64,000 nt of DNA, taken from Flavobacterium sp. (lineage in GTDB: Bacteria > Bacteroidota > Bacteroidia > Flavobacteriales > Flavobacteriaceae). The position numbers were made by a program, and so were the translations under genes. Of the stretch, positions 36,805 through 46,300 are shown piece by piece; positions within the stretch are counted from its first letter, which is position 1; every line of letters starts with the position of its first letter. The notes beneath the pieces are model-generated. The model was not told where the DNA came from and did no database searches. It was given only the letters and a program-made list of their open reading frames with translations. Location: the NCBI RefSeq assembly GCF_013822155.1, contig NZ_PNJW01000002.1, positions 62,001 to 126,000 of the forward strand. Direction: 5' to 3'.

Positions 36805-39087
36805 TTATTGATTCAAACTCGCCTTAAATATCCTTAACTCACCCCACGTAAATTGATCGCCAACTTCTTCTTTTAAAGCATGCAAACTTTCTTCATTGTA
36901 ACCTTTAAATGCAGCTGATAATTCCTCTATTTTGGTTTGAGATAGCACATCGGTGATGGATATGGTTTTGGTTTCAATTAGCTTAGCTAAATGGCTCTGA
37001 ATAGTTTGTGGCGTTAATAGCCGAATTTTAGCAATTTCCTCAATAGTCCTTTTTTGTTGCCAAAGTTCAAACGTTTCCTGAACCGTTGATTTTTTAGGTT
37101 CTTTTGTGTTTGCTTTTTTCTTTTTATTAAGGTATTGATAAGGGTCAACTTCCTCTTCTTCAGCAATTAAGTCAACTTTAATGGTTTTAAAATGTTCTTG
37201 AACTGCTTTCATTTTTAAACTTCGGTAATTTTTAATGGCCTCAGAATACAAATTTTCCTTATTGATTTCTTTACCATCCGTAAGGATTTTTATCATTCGA
37301 ACAGCCTTAAACAATTGAAGAATTGATTTGGTTAGGTTTTCTTCCAATTCGCTTAATTCAGTAAAGTACTCTTTTACACGTTTTTTCCTTTTTACTTCTT
37401 CCATTTTCAATAGTAAATCGAACAAAACCGAATCTGTTTTTGGAAAAAAATAATCAAACGCTGCTTTAATTCGTTCTGAAATAAACAAAATATCAACTTC
37501 TTCCACTTGGAAAAGACGATTTAATTGCGATCGGAATTTTTTTGCCGGTTCTTCTAACTCGCTAATTGCATTTTCTTGAATTTCAGCCCATTTTTGATGT
37601 TTACTTTTCTCCGATTTTTCCGCATTTGCCAAATAACTAAAACGATGATTTCGCCAATCTTGTGCTAATTCAGTCCAATCAAAACTGTTTTTGATGTATT
37701 CATGAATGAATCGTTGCGTTTCTTTTTGTAGCGTTTTTACAATGGTTTCATCATCGGCTTTATTTTCTGCATATTGCATTACTTCCTGGTCGTTTGAAAT
37801 ACCATTCATTTGAATTGGTTTAAGCAAAATCAGCCCGTCTAACGAGCGAAGTCGCGATAAAGCAACATATGCTTGTCCAGGCAAAAAAACCTGCGAGACA
37901 TCAAGCACAGCTTTGTCAAACGTCAATCCCTGACTTTTATGAACAGTTATCGCCCAAGCTAATTTAATTGGGAAATGCACAAACGTACCAAGTACTTCTT
38001 CGTCTATTTCTTTTGTGTTTTCATTAACGGAATACCGAATATTTTTCCATTCATATTTTTCGACTTCTATGATTTTGTTTTCTTCCGGAAAATGAATAAT
38101 TATTTCTCCTTCAGACAATGATTTGACAAAGCCCATTTTGCCATTGAAATAATTTTTTTCAGGAGACAAATCGTTTTTAATAAACATGATTTGAGCCCCA
38201 ACTTTCAATTGCAGAATTTCTTCAACCGGATAAATTTTTTCAGGAAAATCTCCCACAATTTCAGGTTTAAATCGGAAACATTTCTCTTTAATTTCGTCTA
38301 AAGAAGCTGCATTTATTTCGTCTGCTTTTGCATTGTGTGTGGTTAATGTAATATAACCTTTATTAGATTTTATGTCAAATTTTGGATTTACAAAATCATT
38401 TAAAATCATCATATCTTGTGATGAAATCATATTGTTTCGCAAGTTATTTAATACCGATATAAACCGTTCGTCAGATTGACGGAAAATCTTAGTTAATTCA
38501 ATATAAAGCGGTGGGCTTTCTTGAATTACTTTTGCATTAAAAAAGAAAATTCCTCGGTAATAATTTCTTAAAACCCGCCATTCTTCATTTTTTACAACGG
38601 GCGGTAATTGCAGTAAATCACCTATAAATAGAACTTGAACACCTCCAAAAGGAAAATCTTTTCTTCTTATTTTTCGAAGTGTAAAATCAATTGCATCTAA
38701 CAAATCGGCCCGCAACATGCTGACTTCATCAATAATTAACAATTCCATGTTAAGCATAACACTTTTCTTTTGTCCGCTCATTCGAAAATGCTTGACCAAC
38801 GTGTTTTTGGTTTCAAATTTTTGATAATCAGAGATGCTTGAACCGGGAATATATTCTGGGATAAAACCACTAAACGGTAATTGAAACATAGAATGAATCG
38901 TAACTCCTCCTGCGTTCAACGCGGCAATTCCCGTGGGAGCAACTACCACGGTGTTTTTGTGAGTAGTTTGAATAATTTGTCGTAACAGCGTAGTCTTTCC
39001 TGTTCCGGCTTTTCCGGTCAGAAAAACAGACCGTTGTGTTTGATTAATAAATTGAAGTACTTGGCGTGCATCGTTTGTAATTTCCAT
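36805..39087 (-). CDS. PIF1/RecD-like DNA helicase with C-terminal HTH
   Basis: A 760-residue superfamily 1B helicase. Walker A LTGKAGTGKTTLL (about 19-31), motif II IIDEVSMLRADL, motif III LFIGDLLQLPP, and the C-terminal motifs LAWAITVHKSQGLTFDKAVLD and AYVALSRL. The N-terminal two thirds match the PIF1/RecD2-type core. The last 100 residues hold a helix-turn-helix of the RecQ C-terminal type (STVQETFELWQQKRTIEEIA). Role: DNA unwinding in replication or repair, in the cytoplasm. Confidence 0.9.
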   Translation of the reverse strand: MEITNDARQVLQFINQTQRSVFLTGKAGTGKTTLLRQIIQTTHKNTVVVAPTGIAALNAGGVTIHSMFQLPFSGFIPEYIPGSSISDYQKFETKNTLVKHFRMSGQKKSVMLNMELLIIDEVSMLRADLLDAIDFTLRKIRRKDFPFGGVQVLFIGDLLQLPPVVKNEEWRVLRNYYRGIFFFNAKVIQESPPLYIELTKIFRQSDERFISVLNNLRNNMISSQDMMILNDFVNPKFDIKSNKGYITLTTHNAKADEINAASLDEIKEKCFRFKPEIVGDFPEKIYPVEEILQLKVGAQIMFIKNDLSPEKNYFNGKMGFVKSLSEGEIIIHFPEENKIIEVEKYEWKNIRYSVNENTKEIDEEVLGTFVHFPIKLAWAITVHKSQGLTFDKAVLDVSQVFLPGQAYVALSRLRSLDGLILLKPIQMNGISNDQEVMQYAENKADDETIVKTLQKETQRFIHEYIKNSFDWTELAQDWRNHRFSYLANAEKSEKSKHQKWAEIQENAISELEEPAKKFRSQLNRLFQVEEVDILFISERIKAAFDYFFPKTDSVLFDLLLKMEEVKRKKRVKEYFTELSELEENLTKSILQLFKAVRMIKILTDGKEINKENLYSEAIKNYRSLKMKAVQEHFKTIKVDLIAEEEEVDPYQYLNKKKKANTKEPKKSTVQETFELWQQKRTIEEIAKIRLLTPQTIQSHLAKLIETKTISITDVLSQTKIEELSAAFKGYNEESLHALKEEVGDQFTWGELRIFKASLNQ

Positions 39088-39162
39088 TTGGCGTTGAGTT
39101 TAGAAATGTGAAAATACAAATTTTTGACTAAATAGAAATTATTTTTGACATCAATAAACAAA

Positions 39163-39186
39163 AAACCTCTCGACGAGGAGAGGTTT
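39163..39186 (-). terminator. Terminator after the Skp-like gene
   Basis: AAACCTCTC / GAGAGGTTT stem with a 6-nt loop, followed on the minus strand by a T run. Confidence 0.8.
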
Positions 39187-39208
39187 AAGTGTTGAAACAA
39201 TATTTCAA

Positions 39209-39784
39209 TTATTTTTTTGCTTCAGCAGTATCTTCTTTCTTCGTTTCAGTTGAAGATTTTGCTTTGTATTTATCGTTTAGCAATTTAATAATCTCTTTTG
39301 TGATATCATATTCCTCTTTTGCATACAAAACAGAAGCAGCATCACCCGTGCCATATATATAGTTATATCCTTTTTCTTTTCCGTAATCTTTGATGAATTT
39401 TTTTACATCTTTTACTAAGCTATCCATCTCTTTTCCGCTTTCTTCTTGCAATTGACGTAAGATAGCTTGTTGAGCATAAGACAACTCTTGTTCTTTTTTC
39501 TGTAATTCAGCTCCTTTTTGTTGAGCCCATTGCGGTCCGTAAGTTTGAGCATTTTTTTGAAAACTAGAAGCTTCACTTCTAAAACGAGCGACTTCTGCTT
39601 CTAATTGCTTGCCCATTTCTTCCCCTTTTGATTTATATTTTGCTTCGATATCTTTTGCTTCGGTATATTCTTCAAGAAGATTTGAAGTATCAACATAAGC
39701 CGTTTTGAAATCTTTTTGTTCGGCTGCTTTTTCACAAGATGCTAGGGCTAAAATTAAGCCAAAAACTAAAATTGATTTTTTCAT
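39209..39784 (-). CDS. OmpH/Skp-like lipoprotein chaperone
   Basis: A 191-residue protein with a lipoprotein signal (LALASCEKAAE, Cys at about 18). The centre (about 45-125) is a long charged alpha-helical coiled coil, and the end YIYGTGDAASVLYAKEEYDITKEIIKLLNDKY is typical of the OmpH/Skp family, periplasmic holdases for outer-membrane proteins. The lipid anchor and the Lys/Glu-rich tail are unusual relative to the soluble E. coli Skp. Own terminator downstream. Confidence 0.85.
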   Translation of the reverse strand: MKKSILVFGLILALASCEKAAEQKDFKTAYVDTSNLLEEYTEAKDIEAKYKSKGEEMGKQLEAEVARFRSEASSFQKNAQTYGPQWAQQKGAELQKKEQELSYAQQAILRQLQEESGKEMDSLVKDVKKFIKDYGKEKGYNYIYGTGDAASVLYAKEEYDITKEIIKLLNDKYKAKSSTETKKEDTAEAKK

Positions 39785-40019
39785 TCTGTTTGTCTAATAT
39801 TTAAATTTTGGTAAAAGTAGTAATTCCAAGTGAACTAACAAATTTGATTTATTTTAATAATTTTTATAGTATAATTAATTTTGATGCTTTTAATACTTTT
39901 GATTAGTATTAGTGATGAGAAACAGCCTTCCTGTTTTGAATTAAATCAACAAATTTAAAACTATTGTGGATTTGTTGGTTTTTTGTAAAAAAGTTGATTA
40001 CTTGCGTTTAAAATAAGTT
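39785..40019. other. Intergenic region with two weak hairpins
   Basis: A 235-bp AT-rich gap between the methyltransferase stop and the Skp-like gene start. It contains CAACAAAT (39947-39954) pairing with ATTTGTTG (39970-39977) and AAACAG (39920-39925) pairing with CTGTTT (39931-39936). No ORF or RNA gene was recognised. These may be weak terminators of the methyltransferase transcript. Confidence 0.4.
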
Positions 40020-40865
40020 TTAATTGTTTTTAAAGATGTAAATATGGGATGAATATTCTTTTGTTTGTCTTCCTTTGAGATTTGATTGTAATCCAACCCA
40101 AAAAGCGGAGAACAGATTCATTTTTCCGGTTTTATATTTTTCTGAAAGTAAACTGACATAAAAACTATCAAACCACATAGGCATAACTTTTTTTAATTTT
40201 AAATTTTCTCTTATAAAAAGTTTTTCCATCGCTACTTTAGAAAAATGCCAAAGGTGCCTTGGGACATCATAGGCAGCCCAAAATTTACCATAATGTGTTG
40301 CATCAAATGATTTATAATTAGGTACCGCAATAACTATCGTACCATTAGGTTTAAGCAATCGTTTTAACTCTTTGATTTGAAATTCTAAATTTGGAACGTG
40401 TTCTAAAACATGCCACATAGTAATTACATCAAAAAAATGGTCTTCTAAGGCTGAATAATTATCTACAATGCATATTCCCTTTTTCTTTGAGATGGTCTTT
40501 GCCTTACTATTAGGTTCCATCCCTACAGCTTTCCATCCTTTACTTTTGGCAACTAATAAAAAATCTCCGGTTCCTGCACCAATATCTAAAACCGTTCCTT
40601 TTCCTGTGTGCCAATATTCAATAAGTTTTACTTTATCATTTAAAGCTTTCTTTTTAATAAATTGGTAAACTTTTTCAAACAAAGTTCGTTGTCCATCTGT
40701 ATGGGAAATATAATCCTCGCTTTCATAATAGTTAGGAAGCAATTCTAAAGAAGGCTGTGGATAGGTTTTCAGTAATTGGAGATTTTCATCTAATAACAAT
40801 TCAAATTCTTCTCCTGAAACAGAATGATCTTTTACTTTAATGTAGGCTTTTTTTAAAAAATTCAT
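40020..40865 (-). CDS. Class I SAM-dependent methyltransferase
   Basis: A 281-residue methyltransferase. Motif I VLDIGAGTGDFLLVA (about 92-106), motif II region VITMWHVLEHVPNLE and motif III KPNGTIVIAVPNYKSFDA. It begins with a short region of the type found in methyltransferases acting on surface glycans or lipids (YYESEDYISHTDGQ). The substrate cannot be told. About 120 bp lie between it and mnmG upstream, containing a parS-like site. Confidence 0.85.
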   Translation of the reverse strand: MNFLKKAYIKVKDHSVSGEEFELLLDENLQLLKTYPQPSLELLPNYYESEDYISHTDGQRTLFEKVYQFIKKKALNDKVKLIEYWHTGKGTVLDIGAGTGDFLLVAKSKGWKAVGMEPNSKAKTISKKKGICIVDNYSALEDHFFDVITMWHVLEHVPNLEFQIKELKRLLKPNGTIVIAVPNYKSFDATHYGKFWAAYDVPRHLWHFSKVAMEKLFIRENLKLKKVMPMWFDSFYVSLLSEKYKTGKMNLFSAFWVGLQSNLKGRQTKEYSSHIYIFKNN

Positions 40866-40924
40866 TGTAATAAATAAAGTATTTTTATACTTGCAACACT
40901 TGTGTTTGTTAGGTTTATTGAAAT

Positions 40925-40940
40925 AGTTTCACGTGGAACA
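40925..40940. promoter_or_regulatory. parS-like site 1
   Basis: AGTTTCACGTGGAACA; its reverse complement matches the ParB/Spo0J site TGTTCCACGTGAAACA at 15 of 16 positions. It lies in the mnmG-methyltransferase gap. Confidence 0.75.
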
Positions 40941-40988
40941 ATTTTATTAAAATTCAAATTTATCAATTAAGTGAGAACTATTTACTCC

Positions 40989-42860
40989 TTACCTTCCCAT
41001 ATAAATTAATAAAATAGAAATGTCGCTAGGAGAAACTCCACTTATTCTGGAAGCTTGAGAAACAGTTACCGGACGAATCTTTTTGAACTTTTCTCTTGCT
41101 TCATATGACAGTGATTTGATTTTATCAAAATCATAATTTTCAGGAATTTTCACATCTTCTAACCGTTTTAATTTATCTGCATTGTTTCGTTCTTTTTCAA
41201 TATAACCATTATATTTAACTTGGATTTCAGCTTGTTCTACCGTTTCGTCATCCAATTGGTTTGTTGAAATATATTCCTTTACTTTCTCAAACTTTACAAT
41301 ATCTTCTAATTCAATTTGAGGACGGGAAAATACTTTATACATTTTATCAGATTGCACCATTAAGGCACTTCCTTTTTCTTCTAAAACCGGATTAGCTTCT
41401 GCTTGTGTAATACTAGTTTCGCGGAAAAAATTAACCATCTTCTCAGCTTCTTTAAACTTATATTCCATCCGTGTTAAACGCTCTTGAGAGGCTAAACCTA
41501 GAGCAAAACCTTTTGGCGTTAGTCTTTCATCTGCATTATCTTGTCGTAATAAAGTGCGGTATTCTGCTCTAGAGGTAAACATGCGGTAAGGTTCTTCAGT
41601 TCCTTTAGTGATTAAATCATCTATTAAAACACCAATATAAGCTTCATCTCTTTTTAAAATAAAAGGCTCACGTTCTTGCACTTTTAAGGCGGCGTTAATA
41701 CCCGCCATCAAACCTTGAGAGGCTGCCTCTTCATATCCGGTTGTACCATTGATTTGTCCGGCAAAAAACAGACCTTCAACCAACTTGGTTTCTAATGTGT
41801 GTTTTAATTGAGTAGGTGGAAAATAGTCATATTCAATAGCATAACCAGGTCTGAAAAATTTTACTTTTTCAAATCCCTCGACAGAACGCAAAGCTTTAAA
41901 TTGAACATCTTCCGGCAATGATGTAGAAAATCCATTAACATATACTTCAACCGTATTCCACCCTTCTGGCTCAATAAATAATTGATGCCTGTCTTTATCA
42001 GCAAAACGATTAATTTTATCTTCAATAGACGGACAGTATCTTGGACCTGTGCTTTGAATTCTGCCATTGAACATTGGCGAACGGTCAAAACCTTCTCTAA
42101 GTATGGCATGAACATCTAATGAGGTATATGTCATCCAACATGATTTTTGTTCCACTAATGGTTTTGATGAATCTAAATAAGAAAATTTATGTGGTTTTTC
42201 ATCACCTTTCTCTTCTCTCATTTTTAAATAATCTAATGAACGACCGTCTACTCTAGGTGGAGTGCCGGTTTTCATCCTTCCTGACTCAAAACCAACCTTG
42301 ATTAAATCTTCTGTAATACCGTAAGCGGCACTTTCTCCAGCTCGTCCACCGCCAAATTGTTTTTCTCCAATATGAATTAATCCGTTTAAAAAAGTCCCAT
42401 TGGTAAGCACAACTGTTTTGGCTTTAATTTCAATTCCAAGAGAAGTTCGAATTCCTTTAATAACGTTATTCTCAATAATAAGTCCCGCTACCATTTCTTG
42501 ATAAAAATCAACATTAGGCGTGTTTTCTAGCATTAAACGCCATTCTTCTGCAAAACGCATTCTGTCACTTTGCACACGTGGTGACCACATGGCAGGACCT
42601 TTTGATTTATTCAACATTTTAAACTGAATTGCCGTCTTATCGGAAACAATGCCTGAATATCCACCCAATGCATCTATCTCACGTACTATCTGCCCTTTTG
42701 CAATTCCGCCCATAGCAGGATTACAAGACATTTGACCGATAGTTTGAAGATTCATCGTAACCAACAAAGTTGTACAGCCCATGTTAGCGGCAGCTGCAGC
42801 AGCTTCTGAACCCGCATGACCGGCTCCAACAACAATTACATCATATTTTTCTTGAAACAT
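40989..42860 (-). CDS. mnmG: tRNA U34 carboxymethylaminomethyl modification enzyme MnmG
   Basis: A 623-residue FAD enzyme (formerly GidA) that, with MnmE, installs the cmnm5 group on wobble uridine of tRNAs. Rossmann motif VVGAGHAGSEAAAAAANMG at about 10-28; CNPAMGGIAKGQIVREIDALGG and YCPSIEDKINRF are conserved family blocks, and the C-terminus RISGVSPSDISILLIYM is usual. It is flanked by parS-like sites on both sides. mnmE is not in the window. Confidence 0.97.
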   Translation of the reverse strand: MFQEKYDVIVVGAGHAGSEAAAAAANMGCTTLLVTMNLQTIGQMSCNPAMGGIAKGQIVREIDALGGYSGIVSDKTAIQFKMLNKSKGPAMWSPRVQSDRMRFAEEWRLMLENTPNVDFYQEMVAGLIIENNVIKGIRTSLGIEIKAKTVVLTNGTFLNGLIHIGEKQFGGGRAGESAAYGITEDLIKVGFESGRMKTGTPPRVDGRSLDYLKMREEKGDEKPHKFSYLDSSKPLVEQKSCWMTYTSLDVHAILREGFDRSPMFNGRIQSTGPRYCPSIEDKINRFADKDRHQLFIEPEGWNTVEVYVNGFSTSLPEDVQFKALRSVEGFEKVKFFRPGYAIEYDYFPPTQLKHTLETKLVEGLFFAGQINGTTGYEEAASQGLMAGINAALKVQEREPFILKRDEAYIGVLIDDLITKGTEEPYRMFTSRAEYRTLLRQDNADERLTPKGFALGLASQERLTRMEYKFKEAEKMVNFFRETSITQAEANPVLEEKGSALMVQSDKMYKVFSRPQIELEDIVKFEKVKEYISTNQLDDETVEQAEIQVKYNGYIEKERNNADKLKRLEDVKIPENYDFDKIKSLSYEAREKFKKIRPVTVSQASRISGVSPSDISILLIYMGR

Positions 42861-42878
42861 AGTTTTAGTTAAAGTAAT

Positions 42879-42894
42879 TGTTCCGCGTGAAACA
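42879..42894. promoter_or_regulatory. parS-like site 2
   Basis: TGTTCCGCGTGAAACA, 15 of 16 matches to TGTTCCACGTGAAACA, in the ybeY-mnmG gap just before the mnmG start. Confidence 0.7.
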
Positions 42895-42914
42895 TCCCGT
42901 AGAACAAAATATAT

Positions 42915-43337
42915 TTATGGTTGTTCCACGTGGAACATCTTCATTTTTTCTTCTTCTTTTTGACGCATTACTTTTTCTTCTTCAAGACTTTTGTCTTTAT
43001 AGCCACAATAATGTAATATACCATGAGCCATAACTCTTTTTAGCTCTTCTAACAAAGAAATATTAAAATCCGTTGCATTGTCTTTTACTCTTTCGATAGA
43101 AATGAAAATATCGCCTTGTAAAAAATTTCCTTCGCTATAATCAAAGCTAATGATGTCTGTTAACGTATCATGGTTTAGGTACTGAAAATTGATTTTATGT
43201 AGATAATCATCATCACAAAAAATGTAATTAATCTCTCCTTCCAATTTGTTTTCAGATGTAATAATATTGGTTATCCAATTTGAAAACAACGTTTCGTCTC
43301 CTAATTCAAAATCTGTTTCGTAATTAAAGCTAATCAT
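42915..43337 (-). CDS. ybeY: rRNA maturation endoribonuclease YbeY
   Basis: A 140-residue YbeY (UPF0054). The metal site is seen as MAHGILHYCGYKDKS. The first two histidines are present, while the third histidine of the canonical HxxxHxxxxxH motif is replaced by lysine, which I recall as common in Bacteroidota. It functions in 16S rRNA 3' maturation and ribosome quality control. The C-terminus MFHVEQP is encoded by a parS-like palindrome. The start overlaps the end of the DUF4175 gene by 8 bp. Confidence 0.92.
   Translation of the reverse strand: MISFNYETDFELGDETLFSNWITNIITSENKLEGEINYIFCDDDYLHKINFQYLNHDTLTDIISFDYSEGNFLQGDIFISIERVKDNATDFNISLLEELKRVMAHGILHYCGYKDKSLEEEKVMRQKEEEKMKMFHVEQP
42922..42937. 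promoter_or_regulatory. parS-like site 3 (inside ybeY 3' end)
   Basis: TGTTCCACGTGGAACA, a perfect 16-bp palindrome, 15 of 16 matches to the ParB site. It encodes the last residues FHVEQ of YbeY. Confidence 0.75.
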
Positions 43338-46300
43338 TTTTTTTAAAATATTCTTGAACCTTTTGGTTGTAATTGGGCCGCAAAGGTAAGCTTTGTCTAT
43401 TTAATATTTCAACACTATTTAAATATTGTTGTAATTCAGGAGAAAGGGGTTTTACGGCGTTGTTATATTCTTTTTTATTCGTTTCAGATTGACGTTTAGT
43501 GTCTTCACCCTGCTGTTGTAGTGCTTTTTCTAGCTTAAGCATTTCATAATTAATGTTTAACATACGTTGCAAAACCTCATTTTTGAATCCTTTGTTCAAC
43601 ATTTGTTTTTCTGCATCCTTCATTTGATCTAAAACTTTTTGACCACTAGGTGTCAATCCTTGTTTCTCTAAAGCATCTTGAAGTTGTTCCCGTAGACGTC
43701 TTTGTTCTTGATAAATTTCCATTAATTCACGAGCATTTTCTTCTCCGTCACTATTGTTTTGACCACCGCCACCTGAACCTTCACCAGGTTTATTCCCTTT
43801 TTGATTTCCTTTACCTTTTTCACCTTCTTTACCTCCGGGTTTCTCACCTTTATCACCTTTTTTGCCATCTCCGGGTTTTTCGCCTGGTGATTCACCTGAT
43901 TTGTCTCCAGGTTTATCTCCTTTTTCCATTCCCTCTTTCATTTTATCAGACAATCCTTTTTGTTTTTGAATAATATCCGGCAATTGCATTCCTCCTTGAC
44001 CTTTACCGGGTTTTGGTTTTCCGGCTCCAGCACCTGACATGGACATTTGCATGCTGTTTAAAACATCCGAAAGGAAATCAGCCAAGCGATTAGAAGCCGC
44101 AACCGTATATTGTTGATGTGAGACTCCTTTTGAAATAATTACTTCCGCTAATGACTCTAGGGATTTATCGACGTTGTATTGAACATTGCCGATTTCTTCT
44201 GTAACTTTTTCTGTAATCATAGCATTTCGCAAAGACATCGCAAATAAACTATCATCAACATGCTTAAACTGTTGTTTTAGATCTTGTTGTTGTTTTAAGT
44301 ATTTGTTATAGGATGGAGCACCTTTTTTTAAACTTTTAAATTGTTTCATTAAATCTTCTTGTGAAAAAGAAAAAGCTAATAAATTGTCCAAAATTTGACG
44401 CATCATTTTTACATCTTCTTCTAATTGTTCCATTTCACCACCAGCCATAGATTCCATCATTTGCTGGCTCATTTGTTTCATCTTTTGAGAAGCACTTTTT
44501 TGTTTTGGCTTAGCTTTCTCTTTTTGTTGTTTCTGAAGTTCATCTGAAGCCTTTTGCATATCTTCTTTTATGCTTTTTTCTTGTTTTTCGTCAGAAGGAA
44601 TGTCAACAGGGCTTTTGAGTTCTTTGTTGTCTTTTTCTAATTCACGTAATTCTTCTTGGATCTTCTCAAATTCTTTATTGATATCATTTTGTCTTTCAGC
44701 TGTATTTTCTTTCTCTTGCTTAGCTAAATTATCTTGTTTTTCAGCTAATTTATCAAGCTTACTTGCTAATTGCTCCGCCTTTTTTTCTACATAATATTTC
44801 TTAGTCAACTCAACCAACTGTTCTAAGTTTTTGGTTTGATTTTTTGTGCTTTGTTTGATTTTGTCCATTTTATCAAACATTTCCACATCATTTAGTTTTT
44901 CGGCCAATTTTTCGAGTTCATCTAATAATTTTTGGTTTTTATCAGCTTCTTTTTCAGCATTCTCTGCTCGTTTTTCGAGTTCTTTCTTAAACTCATCTTT
45001 ATTGTCTGATTTAGCGTTTTTGAGGTCTTCTTGGAGTTTTTTGGTAAACTCTTTCATCATTTCTTCCTGTTGCTTTTGTCGTTTGATGAAATCGTTAATT
45101 TTTTGTTTGTCTTTAAACTCCAGGTTGTTTTTTTCTTTGCCCATTTTTTGGATTTTATCCAACTCGGACAATTGTTTATCTTGATTTTTAAGCGATTTTT
45201 GAAGGCTATTAATATTATCATTTTGCTGTTTCAATTGCTCATCTTGTCGTTCTTCTTCCGTATTAATTCTGTTTGAAAAAGTAGATGACTTTGAACTCTT
45301 AAAATTATGCAAAGCATCATTGTCAAAAACTTCAAAATAGTATTCATAAGAAACACCTTCTTCCACAGGAAGATTCCCTGGGAAAGTAAAAATGAATTGA
45401 TCGAAAACATCCTTCTTAACTAGAAGAACAGCTTTTAAGGCTGCTTTATCATTGTTTTGAGGATAATAGACAATCTGAAGTTTATGTAAACCAATATCAT
45501 CAGAGACTTGACCAATTATTACATTTTTGTCAACGTGCAAACTATCAGGAGCATTGTTTACGGTAATAGTTGGATATTGATCTCTAACGGTTGTGATTTG
45601 ATAATTTAATTTTTCGTAATTCTTGACTTTAGAATTTGATGTAAGTATTTGATATTCTGTATTTTGATTTATGTTTTTAGTATATTTAAATAAATTCTCC
45701 TCTTTTGAAAAAGCAGTAAGCAATTGGCCATCAGAAAATTGAATTTGATTAGTAGCAAAAGCTTCGACTTTCCAGCTCACTTTGGTTCCTTCTGGCACAA
45801 TAGCATTACCGGAACCTTTAATGATTTCTGTTTTTCGATTCAAGTAGCCTGGAAATTGCAAAGTCATTTCAAAATTTGAAATAGTTGGAACAGCCACAAC
45901 CGCTAATTCATAATCTGAAGATGAAACAGCGTTTGCTTCAATATGAAAAGTGACATTTTTACTTGGTTTAGAAAAGATATATTCAAAAACTCCGGGCTTG
46001 GTGCTTTCCATAAAATAACTTTCATCACCAATAAAAATCAGTGCGTTTTCGGGAACAATTTTACCTTCGGATTTTACTTGTAATATAAAATCTTGACCTT
46101 GTTCTGTTTGTAAATTATCGTTTAATATTACAAAAGAAAATGGTGCCGGCGGTAAAAATTTTTCATTATAACGAACTACTCTATTCATGCTTTCGGCAAT
46201 AATATCGCTATTCCCGGTTAATATAAAAAAGAACAAAAACAACAAAGGAATAATTGCCCAAGGTAAATATTTTGTGTTCTTTTTAAAATTAATAGCATTA

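Noticed and set aside
39785..40019. Small RNA in the Skp-methyltransferase gap
   Set aside because: Only weak, short hairpins without a promoter-terminator pair.
43650..45276. Plus-strand ORFs rich in Leu/Phe/Ser
   Set aside because: Antisense to the coiled coil of the DUF4175 gene.
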